64,000 nt of DNA from Kitasatospora sp. NBC_00374 (GCF_041434935.1 NZ_CP107964.1:8539001-8603000), one strand, 5' to 3'. Numbered from the stretch's first letter, positions 17,100-25,059 are shown. Numbers and translations: made by a program. The notes: generated by a model from the sequence alone, not told the origin.

Positions 17100-17960
17100 T
17101 CAGCTGACGACGACGCCGATCTGCGGTGCGGGCTCGTTCTGGTAGTTGGCCGGGCCGAAATTCTTCTTGACGGCCGCGTCCCAGGAGCCGTCGTTGACCA
17201 TCTTCTCCAGGGCGGTGTTGATCTGTGCCTTCAGCTCGCTGCCCTTCTGGACGCCGATGCCGTAGTTCTCGTTGCTCAGCTTGAAGCCGCCGAGTTTGAA
17301 CTTGCCCTTGAACTCGGGCTGCGCGGCATAACCGGCGAGGATCGAGTCATCGGTGGTCAGGGCGTCGATGACCTTGTTCTCCAGGCCGGTCAGGCATTCC
17401 GAGTAGCCGCCGTACTCCTGGAGTTGGGCGTTCGGCGCGATCTTCGTCTTGACGTTCTGCGCCGAGGTGGAGCCGGTGACCGAGCAGAGCTTCTTGTCGT
17501 TCAGATCCTCGGGCTTCGTGATGGAGTCGTCGTCCGCCCGGATCAGGACGTCCTGGTGCGCCAGGAGGTAGGGGCCCGCGAAGTCGACCTTCTCCGCGCG
17601 TGCGGGGGTGATCGAGTACGAGGCGGCGATGAAGTCGACGTCGCCGCGTTGGAGCAGCGTCTCGCGGTCAGCGCTCTTGGCTTCCTTCCACTCGATGTCA
17701 CCGGGATCATGGCCGAGCTGTTTGGCGACGTACGTGGCCACGTCGACGTCGAAGCCTGTGTACTTGCCGTCCGGGGTCTTCAGGCCGATTCCCGGCTGGT
17801 CGAACTTGATACCGACGGTGATCTTCTTACCGGCGCTGCTCGTGCCACCGCTGCTCGTGCCACCGCTGCTCGTGCCACCACCGTCGGAACCGCAGCCGAC
17901 CGCGGTCAGGGACAGCACCAGCGCAGCGGTGGCCGCGACGGTGACCTTACGAGGTTTCAT
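17100..17960 (-). CDS. gluB: Glutamate-binding lipoprotein of ABC transporter
   Basis: 286 residues from the ATG at 17960; an ATG three codons earlier is too close to the AAGGG site at 17970-17974, which suits 17960. A signal peptide ends in the lipobox LTAVGC, so the mature protein is anchored by a lipidated Cys. A Gly/Ser/Thr linker of three GGTSS-type repeats follows. The body is a class 3 solute-binding protein (KYTGFDVDVATYVAKQLG, FIAASYSITPARAEKVDFAG, NENYGIGVQKGSELKAQINT). It captures glutamate or a close relative outside the cell. Second gene of gluABCD. Confidence 0.92.
   Translation of the reverse strand: MKPRKVTVAATAALVLSLTAVGCGSDGGGTSSGGTSSGGTSSAGKKITVGIKFDQPGIGLKTPDGKYTGFDVDVATYVAKQLGHDPGDIEWKEAKSADRETLLQRGDVDFIAASYSITPARAEKVDFAGPYLLAHQDVLIRADDDSITKPEDLNDKKLCSVTGSTSAQNVKTKIAPNAQLQEYGGYSECLTGLENKVIDALTTDDSILAGYAAQPEFKGKFKLGGFKLSNENYGIGVQKGSELKAQINTALEKMVNDGSWDAAVKKNFGPANYQNEPAPQIGVVVS
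17835..17879. repeat. gluB: Three perfect 15-base tandem copies inside gluB
   Basis: The unit GCTGCTCGTGCCACC is repeated three times without change and encodes the Gly-Gly-Thr-Ser-Ser linker between the lipid anchor and the binding domain. The unit length is a multiple of three, so copy changes lengthen or shorten the tether without a frameshift. Confidence 0.95.
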
Positions 17961-17990
17961 GGTGATCATCCCTTGGGTTCATGATCCCGG

Positions 17991-18779
17991 TCAGTGGTGA
18001 AGGATCTTCGAAAGGAAATCCTTGGCCCGCTCGCTTCGTGGGTTGCTGAAGAACTGATCGGGCGTCGTCTCCTCCACGATCCGGCCATCCGACATGAACA
18101 CCACGCGGTTGGCGGCCGAACGGGCGAAGCCCATCTCGTGCGTGACCACGATCATGGTCATTCCGTCACGGGCAAGTTGCTGCATCACCTCCAGCACCTC
18201 GTTGATCATCTCGGGATCGAGCGCGGAGGTCGGCTCGTCGAAGAGCATGATCTTCGGGTCCATGGCCACCGCTCTGGCGATCGCAACGCGCTGCTGCTGG
18301 CCACCGGAAAGCTGCGCGGGGTACTTCTCGGCCTGGGAGGCGACACCCACCCGATCGAGCAACTGTCGCGCCCGTTCCTCGGCGGCCTTCTTGTCCTTCC
18401 TGCGGACCTTGACCTGTCCGAGCGTCACGTTGTGCAGCACGGTCTTGTGCGCGAAGAGGTTGAAGGACTGGAAGACCATGCCCACATCGGCCCGCAGTGC
18501 GGCCAGCTCGCGGCCCTCGGCGGGCAGGGGCTTGCCGTCAACGACGATCTCGCCGGAGTCGATGGTCTCCAGGCGGTTGATGGCGCGGCACAGTGTGGAC
18601 TTCCCGCCCCCGGACGGCCCGATGACGACCACAACCTCGCCACGGGCGATGGTCAGGTCGATGTCCTGGAGGACATGGAGCTCGCCGAAGTGCTTGTTGA
18701 CTCCGCGCAGTACGACCAGATCGCCTGTGGCCGGGGTGGGAACTTCCTTGGGCGCGGTTACTCCGTTCATGGGCTTCAT
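17991..18779 (-). CDS. gluA: Glutamate ABC transporter ATPase
   Basis: 262 residues from the ATG at 18779 with GGGGGCGG upstream. All ATPase motifs are present: Walker A GPSGGGKST, signature LSGGQQQR, Walker B MLFDEPTSALDP and H-loop VVTHEMGFA. The FQSFNLFAHKTVLHNVTLG stretch is typical of the polar amino acid (GlnQ/GluA) class. First gene of the gluABCD operon on the minus strand, 30 bases before gluB. The upstream DNA is a broken esterase gene, so the normal promoter region may have been rearranged. Confidence 0.93.
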   Translation of the reverse strand: MKPMNGVTAPKEVPTPATGDLVVLRGVNKHFGELHVLQDIDLTIARGEVVVVIGPSGGGKSTLCRAINRLETIDSGEIVVDGKPLPAEGRELAALRADVGMVFQSFNLFAHKTVLHNVTLGQVKVRRKDKKAAEERARQLLDRVGVASQAEKYPAQLSGGQQQRVAIARAVAMDPKIMLFDEPTSALDPEMINEVLEVMQQLARDGMTMIVVTHEMGFARSAANRVVFMSDGRIVEETTPDQFFSNPRSERAKDFLSKILHH

Positions 18780-18870
18780 CGTCCGCCCCCGGTATAGAAG
18801 GCGCACGCCGACAACGGCGGGCCGTGCCGCGAGGCGGCCCTGCCTGCCAGTCGTCGACGCACTCGCCGAC

Positions 18871-19203
18871 GGAGGGCAGCTCGCCGCGGTCGTCGAGGGC
18901 GGGGACGAGCAGGAGCTGGTAGGCGATGGCGGGTCCGCCGCGGTCTCGGGCTGCCAGGGCAGTGGCTGCGGCGAGTGCGCCGCCGGCCGAGCGTCCGGCG
19001 ACGGCCAGGCGGGCGGGGTCCACGTCGAGGGCGTGGGCGTTCTTCGCGGTCCAGCACAGGGCGGCGTAGCAGTCGTCGAAGGCGGCCGGGTGCGGGTGTT
19101 CGGGGGCCAGCGGGTAGTCGACGGAGATGACCACTGCCTCGGCGGCCAGGCAGATGTCGCGGCAGTTGGCGTCCCCGGTGTCGAGGCCGCCCGAGAGTGG
19201 CCG
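18871..19203 (-). pseudogene. Alpha/beta hydrolase (HSL-type esterase) fragment
   Basis: About 110 codons match the middle of a hormone-sensitive-lipase-type esterase: VVISVDYPLAPEHPHPAAFD, then DVDPARLAVAGRSAGGALAA, the G-x-S-x-G nucleophile elbow, and YQLLLVPALDDRGELPSV. The N-terminal HGGG oxyanion segment is missing (only GGLDTGDANCRD remains) and so is the C-terminal Asp/His part. The left edge of the IS200/IS605 element is about 65 bases away. Broken at both ends. Confidence 0.75.
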
Positions 19204-19282
19204 AGCTTGGTCTGCTGCGGGAGGACGCTGAGGAGCACGGCCGCCGGCGCCGGGTCTTCCATCCTTGATCTTCGCAGGGAAT

Positions 19283-19300
19283 CCCGGCCTTCAGGCCGGG
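19283..19300. repeat. Left-end subterminal hairpin of the IS
   Basis: Seven-base perfect stem (CCCGGCC/GGCCGGG) with a TTCA loop, 13 bases inside the proposed left end. TnpA of this family recognises such hairpins in single-stranded DNA. Confidence 0.75.
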
Positions 19301-19365
19301 CGGGAATGCGATCCCTGGCACGGAGGCGCGGAGCGCCGGAGGTCTCTGCGCCTCCGTGGTGACGG

Positions 19366-19794
19366 TCAAACGGGGCGCTTCTGGTTCTCGATGTAGTCCT
19401 TGACGATGCTGAGCGGTGCGCCGCCGCAGGACCCCGCGAAGTACGAGGGTGCCCAGAAGACGGACCCCATGCCGATCCGGTTGATGCGCCCGGTGTACTC
19501 GGCCCGCAGGTAGCGGGAGCTGACGCCCTTGAGGCTGTTGACCAGCTTGGAGACGGAGACCTTCGGCGGGTAGTGCACCAGGAGGTGGACGTGGTCGCCC
19601 TCGCCGTTGAACTCCCGCAGCTCTGCGCCGAAGCCGTCGCACACGTCGCGCATGATCATCTCGCAGCGCGTCAGCATCTCGTCGTTGAAGATCTCACGCC
19701 GGTACTTGGTGACAAACACCAAGTGTGCGTGCAGGTTGTAGATGACATGGTTTCCCCGCCGTATATCGGGGTCTGGTTCCCAACGTGGTGACAT
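19366..19794 (-). CDS. tnpA: IS200/IS605 transposase TnpA (Y1 HUH type)
   Basis: 142 residues from the ATG at 19794. It has the HUH motif (DHVHLLVHYPP), which holds the metal ion, and the catalytic tyrosine in the last helix (SIVKDYIENQ). The core IYNLHAHLVFVTKYRREIF is the family's opening strand. The length is typical. It cuts and joins single-stranded DNA at the hairpin ends, acting as a dimer. It is divergent from tnpB and shares the short region between the two starts. Confidence 0.92.
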   Translation of the reverse strand: MSPRWEPDPDIRRGNHVIYNLHAHLVFVTKYRREIFNDEMLTRCEMIMRDVCDGFGAELREFNGEGDHVHLLVHYPPKVSVSKLVNSLKGVSSRYLRAEYTGRINRIGMGSVFWAPSYFAGSCGGAPLSIVKDYIENQKRPV

Positions 19795-19844
19795 GGGCCA
19801 AGCGTAGTATGATCGATCGTCAGCACCGGGAGGGGGTGGACCGG

Positions 19845-21044
19845 ATGATCCGTGCATACAAGTTCCTCATGCGGCCCACCGTGGGTCAGACACAGGCACT
19901 CGCCGAGATGCTGCGGGATCACTGTTCGCTCTACAACGGGGCGTTGCAGGAACGCCGCGACGCCTACCGGCACCCGTCGAAGACGAGCGTCAAGTACGGG
20001 ATGCAGTCGGCGCAGCTCAAGGACATCCGGGCATTCGACCCGGAGCGTCAGGGCCGGTGGTCGTTCTCCTCCCAGCAGGCGACTCTCCGCCGTCTCGACA
20101 AGGCGTTCGCGGCGTTCTTCCGCCGGGTCAAGTCCGGTGAGACGCCCGGCTACCCCCGGTTCCGGGGTGTGAACTGGTTCGACACGGTCGAGTTCCCGAA
20201 AGACGGGGACGGCTGCCGGTGGGACTCCACCCCGCACGACCCCGTCACTCGCGTCCGGTTCCAAGGCGTCGGACACGTCAAGGTCAATCAGCACCGGGCC
20301 GTGGTCGGCAAGGTCAGAACCGTCAGTGTCAAGCGCGAGGGCCGCAAGTGGTTCGTCGTGCTGACCGCCGAGCAGGACCAGCCCGAGCAGCTGCCCGCGA
20401 CGGGCAGCGTGGTCGGCATCGACCTGGGCATAGCCAACTTCCTTGCCGACTCCAACGGCGAGTTCGTGCCCAACCCGCGCCACGCCCGCACCGTCGCCGC
20501 GAAGATCGAAGCCGCACAGCAGGCCCTTGCCCGGTGCAAGCGGCGCAGCAACCGCCGCCGCAAGGCCGTGGCCAAGGTCGCCGACCTCCACCGCAAGGTC
20601 CGCCGCCAACGCCTCGACCACGCCCACAAGACCGCCCTTGGACTGGTCCGCGCGCACGACTTCATCGCGCACGAAGACCTCAAGATCCGCAACATGAGCA
20701 AGGCCCCCAAGCCGAAGCCCGACCCCGATCAGCCGGGCGTTTTCCTGCCCAACGGGTCCGCCTCAAAGGCCGGACTCAACCGCAGCATTGCCGACGCCGG
20801 ATGGGGGGTGTTCCTCGCGGTCCTGCACGCCAAGGCTGAAAGTGCCGGACGGGAATTGATCGCCGTGGACCCCCGCAACACCTCCCGGACCTGCCCCGAA
20901 TGCGGGCACGTCGCCAAGGAGAACCGGCCCGCACAGGAGAAGTTCCACTGTCAGCGGTGCGGCCACCACGCGCACGCTGACACCGTGGGAGCACTCAATG
21001 TTCTACGGGCCGGGCTGGTCCGTCGCGAAGCCGTACCGGCATAG
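19845..21044 (+). CDS. tnpB: TnpB, RNA-guided nuclease of IS200/IS605
   Basis: 399 residues from the ATG at 19845, which has GGGAGGGGG upstream. It begins with the usual MIRAYKFLMRPTVGQTQALA. The RuvC-like catalytic residues are in place: Asp in VVGIDLGIANFLAD, Glu in FIAHEDLKIRNMSK, and the last Asp in HHAHADTVGALNVLRAG. The four-cysteine zinc ribbon (TCPECGHV, FHCQRCGHH) lies between the second and third. TnpB proteins use a guide RNA copied from the element's right end to cut the empty target site and so help the element persist. All key residues are present, so nuclease activity is plausible. Confidence 0.92.
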   Translation: MIRAYKFLMRPTVGQTQALAEMLRDHCSLYNGALQERRDAYRHPSKTSVKYGMQSAQLKDIRAFDPERQGRWSFSSQQATLRRLDKAFAAFFRRVKSGETPGYPRFRGVNWFDTVEFPKDGDGCRWDSTPHDPVTRVRFQGVGHVKVNQHRAVVGKVRTVSVKREGRKWFVVLTAEQDQPEQLPATGSVVGIDLGIANFLADSNGEFVPNPRHARTVAAKIEAAQQALARCKRRSNRRRKAVAKVADLHRKVRRQRLDHAHKTALGLVRAHDFIAHEDLKIRNMSKAPKPKPDPDQPGVFLPNGSASKAGLNRSIADAGWGVFLAVLHAKAESAGRELIAVDPRNTSRTCPECGHVAKENRPAQEKFHCQRCGHHAHADTVGALNVLRAGLVRREAVPA

Positions 21045-21080
21045 CGAGAAGCCCCCGGCCTCAGCCGGGGGAGGAGTCAC
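20950..21080 (+). ncRNA. Predicted omega (right-end) guide RNA of TnpB
   Basis: By analogy with characterised TnpB systems, the guide RNA scaffold overlaps the 3' end of tnpB and runs to the right end of the element, with the guide coming from the flanking DNA. Here the 36 bases after the tnpB stop hold a strong hairpin (21052-21071). The 5' limit is a guess. The guide would begin in the PadR fragment at about 21081. Confidence 0.4.
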
Positions 21081-21428
21081 CTGACCGAAGCCGGCCGGGA
21101 GGCCCTGCGGGACTGGCTCGCCGACCCGATGACGCCCGAGCCGGAAACCCGGAATCCGGCCCTGCTGAAGCTGACGTTCGCGGACTTGGGCGCGCCCGGA
21201 CAGGTGGCCGAGCTGGCCGCGGCCCAGGCGGCGCAGCACCGGAGGTGGCGCGACACGTATCGGGACCTTCGTGCCCGGCTCGATCGGCAGGCCCCGGACG
21301 CCGCTGCCCGCCTCCGGCTGATCACACTCGGGATCGCACATGAGCAGAGCTATGTCGCGTTCTGGGAGGCGCTGGCGGCCGACCCGGAGGGGACGGGCGA
21401 GGTGGGGTCCGAGCCCGGCGGCTTGTAA
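21081..21428 (+). pseudogene. PadR-family regulator, C-terminal domain only
   Basis: The frame opens exactly at the right end of the IS with LTEAGREALRDWLADPMTPE, the start of the PadR C-terminal helical domain, and continues to the family's final helix (LGIAHEQSYVAFWEALAADP). The N-terminal winged helix, which binds DNA, is missing, and the DNA to the left of the IS is an unrelated esterase. The gene was therefore cut and its front half lost, perhaps in a rearrangement involving the IS. Confidence 0.75.
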
Positions 21429-21588
21429 GGGGGGTCAGCTCGCGGCGCTGCCGGGATCGTGCCCGGCGGGGATGCGACCTGACCTGCGTGGACAGTCGCC
21501 GGGCGCGAGCGGGACAGGCTTGCAAGGGAGCATGTGTTCGATATCCGACGCGGAGGATTCCGGAGGGCGTCGACAATGATCCGCCAGC

Positions 21589-22506
21589 TCAGGAGAGTTC
21601 GTGCCGAGTGCCGTCGGCGACGGCGTGGAGCTTGTCCGGGTTGGCGACGTTGTGGATGGTCGAGATGCGGCCGTCCGGGTCGAAGTCGAAGGTCAGCGTG
21701 GCGATCACGCGGTCCGGGCCGCGAAAGACCACGCCCGGGCCGCCGTTGATCCCGGTGAGCTCTGCCCGCATCTGCCCGGGCTCGACGCCCTGGTAGGTCA
21801 CGGTGCCGAGCGCGGCGAACCAACGTGCCACGGTCTCCAGGCCGATGACCGGCTTGAGGGCCTGGCGGACCTTGCCGCCGCCGTCGGTCCACAGCGTCAC
21901 GTCCGGGGAGAGCAGCTCCATGAGGGTGTTGATGTCGCCGCCCGTCGCCGCCGCGAAGAAGCGCTCGGTGACGTCGCGTTGGCGGGCGCGGTCCGCGGTG
22001 AAACGGGGCCGGCGCGCCTGCACGTGCTCGCGGGCGCGGTGCGCGGCCTGCCGGACCGCCGTCTCCGAGCGTTCCACCGCGTCCGCGATCTCCGCGTAGC
22101 TGAAGGCGAAGACCTCCTTCAGCACGAAGACCGCGCGCTCCAGGGGGCTCAGCGTCTCCAGGACGACCAGCAGGGCCATGGAGACCGAGTCCGCCGTGGC
22201 GACGCCGTCGGCGGTGTCCGGGCCGGTGAGGATCGGCTCGGGCAGCCAGGGCCCGACGTAGGTCTCGCGCTGGTGGCGAGTCGAACGGAGCCGCTCCATC
22301 GACAGGTTGGAGACGATCCGGGTCAGGTAGGCCTTGGGGTCGGCGACCTGGGACCGGTCGGCCGCCGACCACTTGAGCCAGGCGTCCTGGACCACGTCCT
22401 CGGCGTCGGCGGCGGTGCCGAGGAGGCGGTAGGCGACGGAGAAGAGCAGGTTTCGGTACTGCTGGAAGGCGAGCTGGTCGGGGCCGGCCTGCTGCGGCTG
22501 GGTCAC
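21589..22506 (-). CDS. sigJ: ECF41-group RNA polymerase sigma factor (SigJ type)
   Basis: 305 residues from the GTG at 22506, which overlaps the stop of the oxidoreductase gene by four bases. Sigma region 2 (YRNLLFSVAYRLLGTAADAE, DVVQDAWLKW) and region 4 (TLSPLERAVFVLKEVFAFSY, then VERSETAVRQAAHRAREHV) are complete. A SnoaL-like C-terminal domain follows, with the DGGGK and NPDKL motifs that mark ECF41. In this group the tail acts as a built-in regulator rather than an anti-sigma factor. The genes beside it are usually a carboxymuconolactone decarboxylase, oxidoreductase or epimerase; here it is the oxidoreductase upstream. Confidence 0.9.
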   Translation of the reverse strand: MTQPQQAGPDQLAFQQYRNLLFSVAYRLLGTAADAEDVVQDAWLKWSAADRSQVADPKAYLTRIVSNLSMERLRSTRHQRETYVGPWLPEPILTGPDTADGVATADSVSMALLVVLETLSPLERAVFVLKEVFAFSYAEIADAVERSETAVRQAAHRAREHVQARRPRFTADRARQRDVTERFFAAATGGDINTLMELLSPDVTLWTDGGGKVRQALKPVIGLETVARWFAALGTVTYQGVEPGQMRAELTGINGGPGVVFRGPDRVIATLTFDFDPDGRISTIHNVANPDKLHAVADGTRHELS

Positions 22507-23696
22507 TTGGCGCTCCGGATCCGTGTGTAGCGGCCGCCGTGCGGCCAGAGGGCGCCCGAGGTGGGCATCTTCTTCATGCGGGCGAAGGTCGGCCACGGGG
22601 CGGCGGTGACCGTCTCCTTGTACTTCGCGGCCCGCTTGCCGGTCAGCACGAGCTGGCGCGGGCTGTCGTCGGGGTGGGTGAACTGCACGACGGCGTCGTT
22701 CCGGCCCAGGCTGACGGGTGTGTGGTAGTAGCCGAAGCGGAAGCGCTTGGGCTCCTTGCCGGCCAGCACCCGCAGGATCGAGAGGGCCGCGTGCACGCCG
22801 GTGGGCATGCCGCTCTGGCAGGTCCCGTGCATCACACCGTAGCCCTGACGGATCGCCGCCGCGTCGCCCACCGCGTAGACGTCCGGGTGGGAGACCGAGC
22901 GCAGCGCACCGTCGGTGACCACCCGGCCGCGCTCGTCGACGGTCAGACCCGCGGCGGCGGCCAGCGGCGAGACGCGCGTGCCGCTGGTCCACAGCACCGC
23001 GGCCGCTGGGATGCAGGAGCCGTCCGCGAGCTCGACGCTGTCTGGCAGCACCTTGATCACCTCGACGCCGCTGCGCACCTGCACGCCGAGCCGGGCCAGC
23101 GCCGCGTCCAGGTGGACCTTGGCCTTCGGGTGCATGCTCGCGCCCGGCTCCTGCCGGCCCAGCAGCACCACCTGGAGCTCCGGGTGCCGCTCGGCGATCT
23201 CCGCGGCGGCCTCGACACCGGTGAGGCCGCTGCCGCAGACCACGACGGTCCCGCCGTCGAGCCGGGTCAGCCGGTCGGCGAGGAGGGCGGCGTCCTGCGG
23301 GCTGTTGAGGGTGTAGGCGTGGTCGTCCACGCCGGGGACGGCGACGGTGTCCGCGATGCTGCCCAGGCCGTAGACCAGGGTGTCGTAGTACAGGACACGG
23401 TCGTCGTCGATCCGGACGGTCTTCGCCTCGGCGTCCACGGCTGTGGCCCAGCCGCGGACGAAGCCGGCCCCGGTGCCGTCCAACAGCTTCGGGATGTTCA
23501 TCTCAGCCGTCTCCTGGCCGGTGGCGGTCATGTGCAGTCGGAGCCGCTCGGTGAAGGTGTCGTACGGGTTGACCAGCGTCACTCGCAGGTTCCCACGCCT
23601 CCTGGTGCGGGCCGCGAGCTGGATTGCCGCGGAGAGCCCGGCATAGCCGGCGCCCAGGACAAGGACCTCGTGCTGCTGCGCTGCTGTCGCGTTCAT
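22503..23696 (-). CDS. FAD-dependent NAD(P)H oxidoreductase (NDH-2-like), ECF41 partner
   Basis: 397 residues from the ATG at 23696 with GAAAGAGG upstream. An N-terminal FAD-binding motif (VLVLGAGYAGLSAAIQLA) and a second Rossmann motif for NAD(P)H (TVVVCGSGLTGVEAAAEIAE) are present, followed by the FAD motif DVYAVGDAAAIRQ. This is the two-dinucleotide-binding-domain family that includes type II NADH dehydrogenases. The stop overlaps the start of the ECF41 sigma gene, so the two form an operon. It is the expected COE partner of ECF41 and probably its main target. Confidence 0.9.
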   Translation of the reverse strand: MNATAAQQHEVLVLGAGYAGLSAAIQLAARTRRRGNLRVTLVNPYDTFTERLRLHMTATGQETAEMNIPKLLDGTGAGFVRGWATAVDAEAKTVRIDDDRVLYYDTLVYGLGSIADTVAVPGVDDHAYTLNSPQDAALLADRLTRLDGGTVVVCGSGLTGVEAAAEIAERHPELQVVLLGRQEPGASMHPKAKVHLDAALARLGVQVRSGVEVIKVLPDSVELADGSCIPAAAVLWTSGTRVSPLAAAAGLTVDERGRVVTDGALRSVSHPDVYAVGDAAAIRQGYGVMHGTCQSGMPTGVHAALSILRVLAGKEPKRFRFGYYHTPVSLGRNDAVVQFTHPDDSPRQLVLTGKRAAKYKETVTAAPWPTFARMKKMPTSGALWPHGGRYTRIRSAK

Positions 23697-23748
23697 CGCT
23701 CTGCTGCCTCTTTCGTGTCGGTCGTTCCCGCCGTGCGGACGACCACCA

Positions 23749-23776
23749 GACGCAAGCTGCCCTTCCGTTCGTGACA
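23749..23776 (-). promoter_or_regulatory. ECF41-type promoter for the oxidoreductase-sigJ operon
   Basis: On the minus strand TGTCACG (23776-23770) and CGTC (23752-23749) are 17 bases apart. The ECF41 consensus I recall is TGTCACA, about 16-17 bases, CGTC. Transcription would start near 23742, leaving a leader of about 45 bases before the ATG at 23696. The operon would thus be autoregulated by its own sigma factor. Confidence 0.75.
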
Positions 23777-23783
23777 TGGAGCC

Positions 23784-23803
23784 GATGTGACCTGCATCAC
23801 ATC
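23784..23803. promoter_or_regulatory. CRP-like palindrome GATGTGA-N6-TCACATC
   Basis: A perfect 7+7 palindrome with a six-base spacer contains TGTGA-N6-TCACA, the classic CRP/FNR half-site pair. It lies eight bases upstream of the -35 element of the ECF41 promoter, a position suited to an activator or to a second, divergent promoter. The regulator is unknown; a Crp/Fnr-family protein is the obvious candidate. Confidence 0.6.
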
Positions 23804-24195
23804 GCGAAGGCGGAGCGGGCGCGCGGCATCAGCACCCCGAGCACCGCGACGCGCAGCATTCAACCATGATCGAACTGGCTCCGCACAGGAACTGACGAGC
23901 CAACAGGAGCCGCGGGTCGCGGCAGGGCTTGGTGCTTCCAGGTCACCCGGCAGCACGACCGCCTCTAGCCACCCTCGACCAGCAGGACTACACCCTCACC
24001 GCTTGATCGCGAGCTTCACCCGAAGCGAACCGGACCCAGATCACCGGTCCTCGACACCTCGACACCTGAGCGGCGGCGCCTGCGACCGGCTCTGGAGTCA
24101 CCCCCGGAAATCCTTCGGGGGATGACGCGGAGCTTGAGGCGGTGCGCGTCGCCGGTGCGGCGCGGCCCTGTCGTCCGGATCCGACACGGTGCCGG
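23804..24195. other. Gap with no supported gene
   Basis: Translations in all frames are Arg/Ser/Pro-rich without motifs. I see no strong hairpin. The start region of the next gene, which seems short at its N terminus, may extend into this gap in decayed form. Confidence 0.35.
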
Positions 24196-24903
24196 ATGGC
24201 TGGCCGTGATCTGACACAGTGTGGGGACCATCACGGTCCGGCCGTGCTGGTCTGCGCCGAACTGTGGGGTGTGACCGAGGAGGTCCGGGACGTGGTACGG
24301 CAGGTTGCGGCACTCGGCTATGTCGCGATCGCCCCGAACCTGTATCACCGCTCCGGGCCGGAGACCGCCGCCGGACTGGAGGAGAGCGATGCCAACCGGG
24401 TACGCGGCTTCGAACTGCTCGGCCAGCTGACCCGGGAAGGCGTCGAGGCGGATCTGCGCGCCTGCACCACCTACGTCCGCGACCACGCGGATGCCGCGGG
24501 GAGGAGCGGTGTACTCGGCTTCAGTCTCGGCGGCCACATCGCCTACTTCGCCGCGAGCCGCCTCGACCTCGCCGCAGCGGCGATCTTCTACCCCGGCTGG
24601 CTGCCGGTGGCGGGTACTGCGCTGAGCCGTCCGGTACCCCTGCTGGAGGAGACCGGCGCCATCGCCGACCGCGATGTGCGGATGCTCTTGCTCTTCGCGG
24701 AGTTGGACCACGTCATCGACGCGGACCAGCGCGGCGTGATCGGTGACGCCCTGACGGCGGCCAAGGTACGCCACGAGACGGTCGTCTACCCGGGGGTGCA
24801 GCACGCGTTCTTCTTCCCTGGGCGCGGGGTCTACGACAAGGCTGCAGCCGAAGACTCCTGGGCTCGTGTACGCGCGCTGTTCGCCACCGAGATCGGCCAG
24901 TAG
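24196..24903 (+). CDS. Dienelactone hydrolase family protein
   Basis: 235 residues from the ATG at 24196, an uncertain start with no clear binding site. The core is an alpha/beta hydrolase of the dienelactone hydrolase type: GPAVLVCAELWGVTEEVRDV, the nucleophile elbow GFSLGG (Ser instead of the Cys of classic DLH), an acid in LLFAELDHVID and the His in YPGVQHAFFFPGRG. The N terminus lacks the usual first two strands, so the gene may have lost about 15-20 residues or start upstream. Such enzymes open lactones or cleave small esters; the substrate is unknown. Confidence 0.75.
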   Translation: MAGRDLTQCGDHHGPAVLVCAELWGVTEEVRDVVRQVAALGYVAIAPNLYHRSGPETAAGLEESDANRVRGFELLGQLTREGVEADLRACTTYVRDHADAAGRSGVLGFSLGGHIAYFAASRLDLAAAAIFYPGWLPVAGTALSRPVPLLEETGAIADRDVRMLLLFAELDHVIDADQRGVIGDALTAAKVRHETVVYPGVQHAFFFPGRGVYDKAAAEDSWARVRALFATEIGQ

Positions 24904-24953
24904 TACGCGCTCCCGGGGCAGGTGACGCCGATCGGCAAGCCCGGGCAACTCCG

Positions 24954-25052
24954 GAGGTCGTGCTGTGCGGGCGCGGAGCAGGCCGGACCGGTGTCGATCA
25001 GGGCCAGCGCGTCGGGGCCGCTCCAGAGGCAGGCGTGGCCCACCTCGAACTG
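24954..25052 (-). pseudogene. Metallo-beta-lactamase-fold fragment
   Basis: About 30 codons read FEVGHACLWSGPDALALIDT then GPACSAPA, close to the first strands of MBL-fold hydrolases (GPDGLxLIDTG). No HxHxDH zinc motif follows; the frame runs into DNA that belongs to the DLH gene end. It is wedged between two convergent genes and reads as a leftover of a deleted gene. Confidence 0.35.
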
Positions 25053-25059
25053 GAGCGCG

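Larger units (their letters stand above)
19270..21080. mobile_element. IS200/IS605-family insertion sequence
   Basis: The element carries divergent tnpA (minus) and tnpB (plus), whose starts are 50 bases apart, and a hairpin near each end with the same kind of loop: CCCGGCC-TTCA-GGCCGGG at 19283-19300 and CCCCCGGC-CTCA-GCCGGGGG at 21052-21071. The left end directly follows TTGAT (19265-19269), a target sequence used by ISDra2-type members. No terminal inverted repeats or target duplication are seen, as expected for this family. The right end is placed just before the PadR fragment at 21081. Both genes look intact, so the element may be active. Confidence 0.85.

Noticed and set aside
22539..23774. 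Plus-strand frame of 411 codons
   Set aside because: Mirror of the FAD oxidoreductase gene; composition (His/Gly/Arg-rich) is that of a shadow frame.
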